Source: Gammaproteobacteria bacterium (GTDB lineage Bacteria > Pseudomonadota > Gammaproteobacteria > Burkholderiales > Rhodocyclaceae). Taken from it: DNA of 64,000 nucleotides. Below are positions 15,081-24,396 of the stretch, piece after piece. The notes under the pieces were generated by a model. It did not search any database and was not told the origin of the DNA. It worked only from the letters and a program-made list of their open reading frames with translations. Numbering within the stretch: the stretch's first letter is position 1; the number at the start of each line of letters is the position of its first letter. The stretch covers positions 1 through 64,000 of the forward strand of contig JAHJPX010000003.1 in assembly GCA_018819515.1 (NCBI GenBank). The letters run 5' to 3'. The position numbers and the translations under genes are program-made.

Positions 15081-17720
15081 ATGCCTGAATCCGGCGACGG
15101 CGTCATCCTCTGCGCCAACCAGCGGCTGGTGCGCCATCTGCGCGCCGGGCACGACCGCGGGCAGATCGCCGCCGGACACACGACCTGGCGACCGCTGGCG
15201 GCGCTGACCGTCGGCGCGTGGCTGGACGGAATCGTCGTCGAGGCGCTGCTGTCCGGTGCGATTCCCGCCGCGCAGGCGCCGAGGCTGGCGCTTTCCGACA
15301 TGCAGGAGCGGCTGCTGTGGGAAGCCGCCATCGAAAGCCGGCTGGCCGATGGCGAGGATCAGCTCTTCGATCGCGAGGGTCTTGCCGCTGCTGCGGCGGA
15401 TGCGAGCGATCTTTGCGAAGTCTGGAACCTCCACCCTGGCGGCGACGCCAGCGAGGAGACGCAGCGCTTCCTCGATTGGCGCCGCCATGTTCGCGCCGAA
15501 TGCGAGACGCGCGGCTGGCTGGAACCGGCGCGGCTGCGTGCTTGGCAGATCCGCTGCCTGGCCGAGGGCGCAGGGCGGCTGCCGGCGAGCGTCGCCTTCG
15601 CCGGCTTCGACCGCGACACGCCGCAGGACAGGGAACTCAAGCGCGTGCTGGCGGCGCGCGGCGTGGCGGTGAGCGAACTGCCTCTCGGTCGTAGCGTAGC
15701 GGGCGAGGCACATGTCGTCGCCTGTGCCGACCGTCGCACCGAATGCCGCGCTGCCGCCGCATGGGCGGCCGAGCGCTTGCGGGCGCTGCCGGAGGCGCGA
15801 CTGGGCATCGTCGCGCCGGAACTCGGCAATGTGCGCGAGATGCTGGTCGCGGCACTCGATGACGCGCTGCATCCCGAGGCGTTGCTGGCGGCGAATGCCG
15901 AGCAGCCGCGCCGCTACAACGTTTCGCTGGGCACGCCGCTGGCGCGGCAACCCGTCGTCGCCGTGGCGCTCGAATTGCTGCAACTTTGCGCCAACCCGAG
16001 GCGGGTCGAGCAGGCGCGGCTGGGTGCGCTGCTCACCGGGCCGTACTGGTCGGCGTGGGAAAGCGAAGCCGACGGCCGCGCGCGGCTCGATGCGGCCATG
16101 CGCCGCCATTTGCCGCCCCATATCGGCGTACCGCCATGGCTGACTTTTCTCAAGCGCTTCGAGACGAAGGGGCTGCGGTTGGCGAAGACGCGCGGTCACG
16201 TCGAAGCGCTGGTGAAGGCCATCGACGGCAACTCGGGCAAGCGCCTGCCGTCGGCCTGGGGCGAGGTTTTCCTGACGATGCTGGCCGAGGCGGGCTGGCC
16301 GGGCGAGCGCACGCTGTCCAGCCGCGAATGGCAGGCGCGCGACGCCCTGCGCGAAACCATCGAGCAACTGGCCGGGCTGGACGCCATGCTCGGCAAGGTG
16401 ACGCTCGCCGAGGCGACGAAGCAACTGGCGCGTCTGGCGCGCGAACGCGTGTTCCAGCCCGAGACGGTGGGTACGCCGAACGTCGAGGCGATGGGGCCGC
16501 TGGAAGCGGCGGGCCTCAGCTTCGACGCGCTGTGGGTGCTGGGCATGAACGACGACGCCTGGCCGCCCGCCCCGCGCCCGAATCCGCTCCTGCCCGCCGA
16601 CATGCAGCGCCGCGCGAAGTCGTCGAATGCGTCGGCCGAAGTGCAGCTCGAATTCGCGCGCAGCGTGCAGCGGCGGCTCATGCATGCCGCGCCGGAAATC
16701 GTCTTCTCGTGGGCGCGCGGCGAGGGCGACCGCCAGTTGCGGCCCAGCCCGATGCTGGCCGGCTTGCCGGAACGCGATGCGCCCGCGCCGGTGGTGTCGG
16801 CAATTGCGGCGCGGTTGGGCGGCGGCAAGCTGGAAATGCTCGACGACCATCGCGCGCCGCCGGTGGGCGAGGGCGAGAAGGTCGAAGGCGGCACCAATCT
16901 CCTCAAGGCGCAGGCGCTGTGCCCGGCCTGGGCCTTCTATCGCTATCGTCTCGGCGCCAAGCCGCTCGACGCGCCGGTCGAGGGGCTGGACGCGATGGAT
17001 CGCGGCACGCTGCTGCATCGGGTGATGGAAAAGTTCTTCGCCGGACGCACACAGTCGGAACTCGCGGCAATGCGCGATGGCGAACGCAACGAGGCCGTGC
17101 AGGCGGCGGTGGCGGCGGCGCTGAATTCATTCAACGCCGAGCGCGAAGAACCGCTGTCGGCCCGCTTTGCGGCGCTGGAACAGGCGCGGCTGGAAACGCT
17201 GCTCGGGCAATGGCTGCAACTCGAACTGGCGCGGCCGACGCCTTTCACCGTCGTCGCCTGCGAACGCAAGGAAGAGGTGACGATCGAAGGCATCAAGGTC
17301 GCATTCAAGGTCGATCGCATCGACGAATTCGCCGACGGCCGGCGGCTGATCATCGACTACAAGACCGGCGACCCGAAGACGAAGGAGTGGGATGGCGAGC
17401 GCATCGCCGAGCCGCAGTTGCCGGTGTACGCGACCTACGTCGATGGCCATCCCGCCGCCGTGAGCTTCGCCAAGGTGCGCGCCGACGACTGCGCCTTCGT
17501 CGGCCTGGGGGCCGAGGCCGGGATGGTGGATGGCGTGAAACCGGCGCCGGACTGGCTGGCGACGCTCGAACAGTGGTACGCCGCGATCACCAACGTTGCA
17601 TGCGAGATCCGCGAGGGCCACGCGGCGGTGACGTTCGCGCGCGAGGAGGATTTGAAGTATTGCGATGTGCTGCCACTGTTGCGGTTGCCAGAGGTCAAGA
17701 TGCAGGAGGAGCAATCGTGA
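15081..17720 (+). CDS. AddB-like inactivated-helicase/PD-(D/E)XK nuclease (probable DNA repair protein)
   Basis: 879 residues, of the betaproteobacterial family that pairs with an AddA-like helicase. No good Walker A is seen in the N-terminal part. The C-terminal nuclease shows LHRVMEKFFAGR, then KVDRIDEFADGRRLIIDYKT-G, the D...DYK core of RecB-type nucleases, and PQLPVYATY. Together with the next gene it should process double-strand breaks in the way AddAB/RecBCD do. Residues 349-356 (GVPPWLTF) are encoded by a reverse copy of the dispersed repeat. The stop overlaps the next start (GTGA). Confidence 0.85.
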   Translation: MPESGDGVILCANQRLVRHLRAGHDRGQIAAGHTTWRPLAALTVGAWLDGIVVEALLSGAIPAAQAPRLALSDMQERLLWEAAIESRLADGEDQLFDREGLAAAAADASDLCEVWNLHPGGDASEETQRFLDWRRHVRAECETRGWLEPARLRAWQIRCLAEGAGRLPASVAFAGFDRDTPQDRELKRVLAARGVAVSELPLGRSVAGEAHVVACADRRTECRAAAAWAAERLRALPEARLGIVAPELGNVREMLVAALDDALHPEALLAANAEQPRRYNVSLGTPLARQPVVAVALELLQLCANPRRVEQARLGALLTGPYWSAWESEADGRARLDAAMRRHLPPHIGVPPWLTFLKRFETKGLRLAKTRGHVEALVKAIDGNSGKRLPSAWGEVFLTMLAEAGWPGERTLSSREWQARDALRETIEQLAGLDAMLGKVTLAEATKQLARLARERVFQPETVGTPNVEAMGPLEAAGLSFDALWVLGMNDDAWPPAPRPNPLLPADMQRRAKSSNASAEVQLEFARSVQRRLMHAAPEIVFSWARGEGDRQLRPSPMLAGLPERDAPAPVVSAIAARLGGGKLEMLDDHRAPPVGEGEKVEGGTNLLKAQALCPAWAFYRYRLGAKPLDAPVEGLDAMDRGTLLHRVMEKFFAGRTQSELAAMRDGERNEAVQAAVAAALNSFNAEREEPLSARFAALEQARLETLLGQWLQLELARPTPFTVVACERKEEVTIEGIKVAFKVDRIDEFADGRRLIIDYKTGDPKTKEWDGERIAEPQLPVYATYVDGHPAAVSFAKVRADDCAFVGLGAEAGMVDGVKPAPDWLATLEQWYAAITNVACEIREGHAAVTFAREEDLKYCDVLPLLRLPEVKMQEEQS
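16125..16148 (-). repeat. short dispersed repeat inside the AddB-like CDS
   Basis: On the minus strand it reads AAAAGTCAGCC-ATGGCG-GTA-CGCC. On the coding strand it is in frame as GVPPWLTF. Confidence 0.93.
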
Positions 17721-20700
17721 GCGACGACGAACTGCTCGCCCTCGACGCAGCCAGCCGCCAGCGTGCGCTGGAGCCGGGCTCGTTCATCGTCGAGGCGCCG
17801 GCCGGCGCGGGGAAGACGGAGCTGCTGACGCAGCGCGTGCTGATGCTGCTCTCGCGCGTCGACGAACCGGAAGAAGTCGTCGCCATTACCTTCACCAACA
17901 AGGCGGCGGCGGAGATGCGCCATCGCATCGTCGAAGCGCTTCAGCGTGCGGCGCGCGGCGAGGTGCCCGACGCCGCCCACAAGCGCATCACCTTCGACCT
18001 GGCCACTGCCGCGCTCGCTGCTTCCGTGCGGCGCGACTGGAACCTGCTTGAACATCCGGGCCGGTTGCGTGTGACGACCATCGACGCCTTTTGCGCCGGG
18101 CTGGCGCGGCAGATGCCGGTACTGTCGCGCTTCGGCGCGCAGCCGCGCACGGTCGAGGATGCGCGTCGCCACTACGAGGATGCGGCGCGGCGGGCGCTGG
18201 CGCGGCTCGACGACGATGGGGAATTCGCGGTTGCCGTGGCGCGGGCGCTGGCGCATGTCGACAACGACGCGGCGAAGCTCGCCGGCCTGCTCGCCGACAT
18301 GCTGGCGCGGCGCGACCAGTGGCTGGCGCATGCGTTCGAGAAAAGTCAGCCGTGGCAGCACGCCGAGGCGGGGCTGCGTGAGCTGGTGTCGCGCGACATG
18401 CGGCGCGCGGCGGCGGCCTTGCCCGGTCGCACGCAGGAGGCGCTGATGCCCGTCGCGCGTTTTGCCGCCGGTAATGTGGGAGAAGATCATCCGCTGGCAC
18501 CACTGCGCGACTGGCAGCGCGTACTGCCGGCCGAGCCGGAGGAATTGGCGATGTGGCACGCGGTGGCGACGCTGCTGCTGACCGAGCAGGACACGCCGCG
18601 CAAGGCACTGAACAAGAACATGGGTTTCCCGCCCAAGGTTTCGGATGGACAGAAGCAGGCATTGCTGGAGAGCCTCGCCGGCCTTTCGGAGCGCGACGTC
18701 GCCGCGCTGGCGCAACTGCGCCGCCTGCCCGATCCGGCCTACACCGAGGAGGAGTGGGCGACGGTGTCGGCGCTGGCGACGTTGCTCAGGCTGGCGGCGG
18801 GCGAACTGTGGGGCGTGTTCCATGTGGCGGGCGAGGTCGATTTCATCGAGGTGGCGAGCCGCGCCGTGCAGGCGCTGGGCGACGCCGAGGCGCCGACCGA
18901 TCTCGCGCTCTCGCTCGATTACCGATTACGGCACCTGCTGGTCGACGAATTCCAGGACACCAGTCCCGCGCAGGTGACGCTGTTGCAGAAGCTGACCGCC
19001 GACTGGCAGCCAGACGGACAACTTGGCGACGGCCGCAGCCTGTTCCTGGTCGGTGATCCGATGCAGTCGATCTACCGTTTCCGCAAGGCCGACGTCGGCC
19101 TGTTCCTGACAGCGGCGGCGCAGGGCATCGGCACCGTGCCGCTGGAACGGCTGAGCCTCTACCGCAACAACCGCTCCTGCGCGCCCGTGGTCGAGTGGGT
19201 GAATGCCACCTTCGCCGATGTGTTCCCGCCTGAGGATGATGTGGCTGCGGGTGCGATTGCCTATCGCAAGTTCGCCGCCGCGCACGAGGCCATGGCCGAT
19301 GCCGGCGTGACCGTGCACGGCCTGGTGGCGGCCAAGGAGGACGACGGCAATGAACAGGAAGCGGCGCGGATTCTGGAAGTCATCGACGCCGAGCGATCCT
19401 CCGAGTCCTCACGCAAGATCGCGGTTCTGGTGCGCGCGCGCAAGCACCTCGACTCGCTGGTCGCGCGCATCCGTCGCCAGCGCCCCGAGCTGCGTTTCAC
19501 CGCCGTCGAAATCGAGTCGTTGGCCGCGCGTCAGCCTGTGCAGGATCTGCTCGCACTGACGCACGCGCTGTACCATCGCGCCGACCGCGTGAACTGGCTC
19601 GCCATCCTGCGCGCGCAGTGCTGCGGGCTGACGCTTGCCGACCTGCATGCGCTGGCAGCGGACAATTTCGATGCGACGATCTGGTCGCTGCTGAACGATG
19701 CGGGGCGGATCGCGCGGCTTTCCGTCGATGGCCAGGCGCGCGTTGCGCATGTTCGCGAAGTACTTGGTGTCGCGCTGCGGCAGCAGGGCCGACAAGGTCC
19801 TGCGCGCTGGGTGATGGGCGCGTGGCTGGCGCTGGGCGGGCCGGCCTGTCTCGCCAGCGAAACGGAACTGGCCGATTGCGATGCCTTCTTCGAACTGATC
19901 GAGAAGCTCGACGCGGCGGGGCGCTTCAGCCCCGAGCAGCTCGAAGCGGACATGGCGCGGCTCTATGGCGCGCCCGACAGCGCGGCGGACGGCTCGCTGC
20001 AATTCATGACGCTGCACAAGGCCAAGGGGCTTGAGTTCGACACCGTGATCCTTCCCGGCCTGCACCGCAAGCCGGGTGGCGGCGACATGCCGCTGATGCG
20101 CTGGGAAGAGGTGATCCTCGACGGCCTCGACGAACACCTGATCGCGGCGCCGATGAAGCGGCGCGGCCAGAAGGATGTGGTGACGCCCTATGACTACCTC
20201 GGCGTATTGGAGCGCGAGCGCGCGGCGAACGAGGACGCGCGCGTGCTCTACGTCGGCGCGACGCGGGCGATCCGTCACCTGCATCTGGTCGGCGTGGCGA
20301 ACCTGAACGCGAAAGGCGAGGTCAAAGCGCCGGCCAACACCTTCCTCGACCTGCTCTGGCCGGCGGTGGCGGATCGCTTCGTCGTGGCCGACGAATTGCC
20401 GGCTGCATCTGCCGAAACGTCGGCGCCGTTCATTCCGAAGCTCGTTCGCCTCACCGCGCCCGTGACGGTGGAACTGACGGTTGCCGCGCCCCTTGTGTTC
20501 GAGGAGCCGGTACGTGGCGACAATGAGGAAGACGGCAGTCAGTCGCTCGACGCGCTGGTCGGCACGCTGGCGCACTTCTATCTGGAGATGATTGCCAACG
20601 ATGGCCTGGACGCGTGGCCGGCGACGCGATTGGGCGGTCTGCGCGGCGCGATGGAAATCTGGTTGTCGCAACAGGGTTGCGGCGACCGCGATGCGGCGCT

Positions 20701-21079
20701 GGGCGCGGAGCGCGTCGGCGCAATCCTGGCGGCGACGCTGGCGAGCGAGGACGGCCGCTGGGTGTTGCAGCAACGCGAAGGCGCGGCCTCGGAACTGGCG
20801 CTGCAAAAAGTCAGCCATGGCGACACGCCGACCCAAGTGGTGGACCGCACTTTCGTCGAGGACGGCACACGCTGGATCATCGACTACAAGACCGCGCAGC
20901 CGGCGGGTGATCTGGCCGCGCATGCGGAGCAGTACCGGGAGCAACTCGAACGCTATGCGGACTTGTTCGCGAGGGAGGGCCTGCCCGTCCGCGCCGCGAT
21001 CTTCTACATTGCGCCGGGGCGGCTGGTCGAGATCGCCTTCTCGAAGTCCTCGACGGCGACGGGCTTGCCGAACAGGTAA
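17717..21079 (+). CDS. addA: AddA-like UvrD/RecB-family helicase-nuclease
   Basis: 1120 residues from the GTG at 17717, chosen because AGGAGGAG precedes it and it overlaps the AddB-like stop. Superfamily 1 helicase motifs are in order: EAPAGAGKTELL (Walker A), VVAITFTNKAAAEMR (Ia), LLVDEFQDTSPAQ (II), FLVGDPMQSIYRFRKAD (III), LYRNNRS (IV), MTLHKAKGLEFDTVILPGL (V) and VLYVGATRAIRHL (VI). The C-terminal nuclease has RWIIDYKTAQPAG. Two dispersed repeats are read in frame: KSQPWQHA (about 209-216) and KVSHGDTP (about 1031-1038), both in likely surface linkers. The last ~76 bp overlap the convergent GGDEF-EAL gene. Confidence 0.9.
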   Translation: MSDDELLALDAASRQRALEPGSFIVEAPAGAGKTELLTQRVLMLLSRVDEPEEVVAITFTNKAAAEMRHRIVEALQRAARGEVPDAAHKRITFDLATAALAASVRRDWNLLEHPGRLRVTTIDAFCAGLARQMPVLSRFGAQPRTVEDARRHYEDAARRALARLDDDGEFAVAVARALAHVDNDAAKLAGLLADMLARRDQWLAHAFEKSQPWQHAEAGLRELVSRDMRRAAAALPGRTQEALMPVARFAAGNVGEDHPLAPLRDWQRVLPAEPEELAMWHAVATLLLTEQDTPRKALNKNMGFPPKVSDGQKQALLESLAGLSERDVAALAQLRRLPDPAYTEEEWATVSALATLLRLAAGELWGVFHVAGEVDFIEVASRAVQALGDAEAPTDLALSLDYRLRHLLVDEFQDTSPAQVTLLQKLTADWQPDGQLGDGRSLFLVGDPMQSIYRFRKADVGLFLTAAAQGIGTVPLERLSLYRNNRSCAPVVEWVNATFADVFPPEDDVAAGAIAYRKFAAAHEAMADAGVTVHGLVAAKEDDGNEQEAARILEVIDAERSSESSRKIAVLVRARKHLDSLVARIRRQRPELRFTAVEIESLAARQPVQDLLALTHALYHRADRVNWLAILRAQCCGLTLADLHALAADNFDATIWSLLNDAGRIARLSVDGQARVAHVREVLGVALRQQGRQGPARWVMGAWLALGGPACLASETELADCDAFFELIEKLDAAGRFSPEQLEADMARLYGAPDSAADGSLQFMTLHKAKGLEFDTVILPGLHRKPGGGDMPLMRWEEVILDGLDEHLIAAPMKRRGQKDVVTPYDYLGVLERERAANEDARVLYVGATRAIRHLHLVGVANLNAKGEVKAPANTFLDLLWPAVADRFVVADELPAASAETSAPFIPKLVRLTAPVTVELTVAAPLVFEEPVRGDNEEDGSQSLDALVGTLAHFYLEMIANDGLDAWPATRLGGLRGAMEIWLSQQGCGDRDAALGAERVGAILAATLASEDGRWVLQQREGAASELALQKVSHGDTPTQVVDRTFVEDGTRWIIDYKTAQPAGDLAAHAEQYREQLERYADLFAREGLPVRAAIFYIAPGRLVEIAFSKSSTATGLPNR
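18341..18364 (+). repeat. short dispersed repeat inside addA (first)
   Basis: AAAAGTCAGCC then GTGGCA-GCA-CGCC, read in frame as KSQPWQHA. Confidence 0.92.
20806..20829 (+). repeat. short dispersed repeat inside addA (second)
   Basis: AAAAGTCAGCC then ATGGCG-ACA-CGCC, read in a different frame from the first copy as KVSHGDTP, just before the C-terminal nuclease motif. Confidence 0.92.
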
Positions 21080-23703
21080 CCCTGGTACTGTTTGCAGCCG
21101 TGCACGGCGAGGAAGTCGCGCTGGCCTTCCGTCTCCACGCCTTCGGCGATGACGCCGATGCCCAGGCTCTGGCCGAGCGCGATGACGGTGCGGACGATGG
21201 CGGCATCGTTGGGATCGGTCTCCACGTCGCGCACGAATGACTGGTCGATCTTCAACTGGGCGAGCGGCAGCCGTTTCAGGTAGGACAGCGACGAGAAGCC
21301 GGTGCCGAAGTCGTCGAGCGAGAAGCGGATGCCGCGTGCCTCGAGCGCCGCCATCTTGGCGATTACCGTCTCGGCGTTTTCGAGCAGCATGCTCTCGGTC
21401 AGTTCGAGCTTGAGGCGGGAAGGGTCGGCGCCGGTGGCGTCGATGGCGGCAAGCACCTCCGCGACGAAATCGGGCTGGTGGAACTGGAGGGCGCTGACGT
21501 TGACCGCCAGCAGCAGATTGCGCGTGGCGGGGTTGGCCTCCCAGCGCTTGAGCTGGTGGCAGGCTGTTTCGAGCACCCAGCGGCCGATCGGCAGGATCAG
21601 GCCGGTCTCCTCGGCGAGCGCGATGAACTCGCCGGGAGCGATCAGGCCGTTCTCCGGCGATTGCCAGCGGAGCAGGCATTCGGCGCCGAGCAGCTTGCCG
21701 TCATCGTCCACCTGCGGTTGGAAGTGCAGGCGCAGTTCGTCCGGGATCGCGCGCCGCAATGCCGCTTCCAGCATCACGCGCATTTCGAGCGCGCCTTGCA
21801 TCTCGGGATCGAAGAAGTGGATGCGGTCCCGCCCCAGCCGCTTGACCTGGTACATCGAGGCATCGGACTGGCGCATCAGTTCATCGACGGTCGTTGCGCC
21901 GGTCCTGAACAGGCTGATGCCGATGCTGGCGGTGCACCGGTAATCCTCTCCGGCAAGCGCCATCGGCGGCCGGATCGCCGCCTGGATGCGTTCGGCGGTA
22001 TCGCTGGCCCGTGCGGCGGCCTGGTCGGCGTCCGCGCCGAGACCTTCGAGTATCACCGCGAACTCGTCGCTGTTCGGCCGCGCCACGTTGTCGTGGCCCG
22101 GCACGCAGGCGCGAAGGCGCGCGGCGACTTCCGCCAGGGCGATGTCGCCGATTTCGTGGCCGCGCGTGTCGTTGAGGGAACTGAAATCGTCGAGGTCGAT
22201 GAACAGCACGGCGCCGTACCCTCCGCGTCTATCGGCCTGCAGGGCTTCCTTCAGCCTTTCCACCATCAGTCGGCGATTCGGCAACGCCGTCAGGCTGTCG
22301 TAAAACGACAGGCTGTGTATGACCTCCTCCGCGCGCTTGTGCCGCGAGATGTCCGAGAAAGCGCCGATGTAGTGGGTGACCTGGCCCGCGTCGTCGAGCA
22401 CCGCCGAAATGCTCATCAGCACCGGGACGGTATCGCCGCTCCGGTGCCGGTTCCATATCTCGCCCTGCCAGAAATTGCGGCTCCGAAGCGCCTCCCACAT
22501 TTCGCGATAGAAGTCCGCATCGTGTTGGCCGGACTTGAGGAAGCGCGGGGTCTTGCCGATGGCTTCGGAAGCATCGAAGCCGGAGATGTCGGTGAAGGCC
22601 TGGTTGACGCGCAGGATCCGTTCCTCGTGATCGGTGATGATCATGCCGAGCTGCGATTCGAACGCGGTGGCGGAGATGCGTAGTTCGCTCTCGATCAGCT
22701 TGCGGTCCGAGATGTCCTCGGAAAAGATGAGGATGCCCGCAACGTCGCCATCGGCGCCGTGCCAGGGCCGCATCTCCCAGCGCAGCCAATGCACGGTGCC
22801 GTCGGCGCGCTCGAAGCGGTCTTCGTCGGCGCGAATGACCTCGCCGGCCAGGCCGCGGCGATGGGCAGTCTTCAACTTTTCCGGCAGGTCCGGAAAGACC
22901 TCGTAGTGTGACAGGCCGACAATGTCGCGCTCGCCGAGCTTGAAATTCTCCATCCAGCGCCGGCTCACCGCGATATAGCGCATGTCGCGGTCGAACATGG
23001 CCAGTGCGGCGGGCGCATGTTCGACGAACAGCCGCAGGCGCTCCTGGCTTTCCCGCAAGGCGCGTTCGGCCTGCTTGCGGCGGGTGATGTCGCGCGAGAT
23101 GCCGAAGGTGCCGAATATGCGGCCGTTCTCGTCGCGCAGGGGCCCCTTGGTCGCCAGGAAGGTGCGGCGACCTTCCGGAGTATCGAGTTCTTCCTCGGCG
23201 GTCGTCTGCTGCCCTTCGGCGACGATATGGCGGTTGATGTCGAGCAGCATCTCGGCCTGCTCCGGCGGGAATGCCGAGTGGTCGTCCCTGCCGATGATCT
23301 CGTCGGCCGACTTGCCGACGAATCGGCAGGCGGCCGGATTGCAGATCAGGTAGCGCCCCTCGGTGTCCTTGGCATAGATGGCGTCACTCGAAGCGCCCGA
23401 CACCGCGGAAAGCAACTGGATGGCCTCATGCCGCTCACGCTCGGAGTCGAGTTTGCGACGATGGGCGGCGTCGATATTGCTGACCAGGCGCGAGACGAGG
23501 CCATAGAGGAGCAGGGCGGTGACGGCGACGAACGCCCAGCCCTTGACGATGCTTGCCTGCACGAACAGATCGTGGTCGGTGACGAACAGTCCCAGCAACG
23601 GGTCAGAGAAGAGAATCCACAGGCCGGCGAAGATCCCGTAGGTGACTACGATCTTCAGCGATTCCTTCGATGTCGAAAGATCCGGGTCCGAGCCAGAAAC
23701 CAT
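21004..23703 (-). CDS. membrane PAS-GGDEF-EAL cyclic-di-GMP phosphodiesterase-type protein
   Basis: 899 residues. Two N-terminal membrane helices (about 20-42 and 55-75), three PAS/PAC units (about 95-210, 215-335, 340-460), a GGDEF domain from about 471 and an EAL domain from about 655. The GGDEF signature is degenerate (ARPNSDEFAVIL at about 540 instead of RGGDEF), so diguanylate cyclase activity is doubtful. The EAL side keeps ECLLRW, NVSALQF, ELTES, LDDFGTGFSS, KIDQSFV, AEGVET and QGYLFGKP, consistent with an active phosphodiesterase (EAL written ECL). It probably degrades c-di-GMP in response to a signal sensed by the PAS domains. Confidence 0.92.
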   Translation of the reverse strand: MVSGSDPDLSTSKESLKIVVTYGIFAGLWILFSDPLLGLFVTDHDLFVQASIVKGWAFVAVTALLLYGLVSRLVSNIDAAHRRKLDSERERHEAIQLLSAVSGASSDAIYAKDTEGRYLICNPAACRFVGKSADEIIGRDDHSAFPPEQAEMLLDINRHIVAEGQQTTAEEELDTPEGRRTFLATKGPLRDENGRIFGTFGISRDITRRKQAERALRESQERLRLFVEHAPAALAMFDRDMRYIAVSRRWMENFKLGERDIVGLSHYEVFPDLPEKLKTAHRRGLAGEVIRADEDRFERADGTVHWLRWEMRPWHGADGDVAGILIFSEDISDRKLIESELRISATAFESQLGMIITDHEERILRVNQAFTDISGFDASEAIGKTPRFLKSGQHDADFYREMWEALRSRNFWQGEIWNRHRSGDTVPVLMSISAVLDDAGQVTHYIGAFSDISRHKRAEEVIHSLSFYDSLTALPNRRLMVERLKEALQADRRGGYGAVLFIDLDDFSSLNDTRGHEIGDIALAEVAARLRACVPGHDNVARPNSDEFAVILEGLGADADQAAARASDTAERIQAAIRPPMALAGEDYRCTASIGISLFRTGATTVDELMRQSDASMYQVKRLGRDRIHFFDPEMQGALEMRVMLEAALRRAIPDELRLHFQPQVDDDGKLLGAECLLRWQSPENGLIAPGEFIALAEETGLILPIGRWVLETACHQLKRWEANPATRNLLLAVNVSALQFHQPDFVAEVLAAIDATGADPSRLKLELTESMLLENAETVIAKMAALEARGIRFSLDDFGTGFSSLSYLKRLPLAQLKIDQSFVRDVETDPNDAAIVRTVIALGQSLGIGVIAEGVETEGQRDFLAVHGCKQYQGYLFGKPVAVEDFEKAISTSRPGAM

Positions 23704-23824
23704 GCTTTCTTGCCGTCCTTTAAGTAACTGTGGCTATGCCCATGCTGGACAACGTCATATTGCCTTCAAGCCGGCATTTTCAGCGAATAATCGCATCGGC
23801 GGCAATAGCCTGAGTGGACGGATG

Positions 23825-24358
23825 TCAGTCCAGCACCTTCAGCTTGAGCTGGAAGGAGATCGCGCCGTAGAGGCGGTCCTTGTAGGTCGGCACGATGGCG
23901 ACGTTGAGGCCGACGCGGCCGTATTCGTAGCTGAGCACGGGAATCGCGGCCAGGAACCAGCCGCCGTCGTGCATTCGCGGATAGCCGTTGAAGCCGCCGA
24001 CCACCGCGCCGATGCGGACCGGGCCGATGGCCCACGGTTGATAGTAGAAGCCGGCGTAGTTCGAGTATTGGCGGTCGCTGTTGTAGAAGCGTCCGGCGGT
24101 GACGGACGCGACAGTGGAAAAGCGGTACTCGGCGCCGAGGCCGGAGTTGCTGTCGTTGAGGTTCCTGTCGCGGTCGTAGTGATAGGAATACATGCCGGCG
24201 TTGAGCCACAGTTCGCCGAGCGGCTGCGAGTCGATCGTGGTGACCAGATCGTCCGCCTGCGCGGTGGAGGCGAAGCCGGCGCCAAGGAAAATAAGGGCGG
24301 CGATGCGGCCGCACGGTTTTCTGAATGAGGGTGTCCTACAATGTTCGGGCTGGATCAT
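23825..24358 (-). CDS. outer-membrane beta-barrel protein, unknown function
   Basis: 177 residues. The start at MIQPEHCRTP is chosen because it gives a signal peptide (RIAALIFLGAGFASTAQA-DD). The mature part alternates aromatic and polar residues as in small barrels (GELWLNAGMYSYHYDRD, AEYRFSTVASVTAGRFYNSD) and ends LYGAISFQLKLKVLD. Homologues in betaproteobacteria have sometimes been labelled glycerol-3-phosphate transporter, which the sequence does not support. A PagP-like barrel is possible. The gap 23704-23824 shows nothing. Confidence 0.65.
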   Translation of the reverse strand: MIQPEHCRTPSFRKPCGRIAALIFLGAGFASTAQADDLVTTIDSQPLGELWLNAGMYSYHYDRDRNLNDSNSGLGAEYRFSTVASVTAGRFYNSDRQYSNYAGFYYQPWAIGPVRIGAVVGGFNGYPRMHDGGWFLAAIPVLSYEYGRVGLNVAIVPTYKDRLYGAISFQLKLKVLD

Positions 24359-24396
24359 GGAGTTCCACCTCGTTTGTTTGAATAAGGGTTTGGCGA

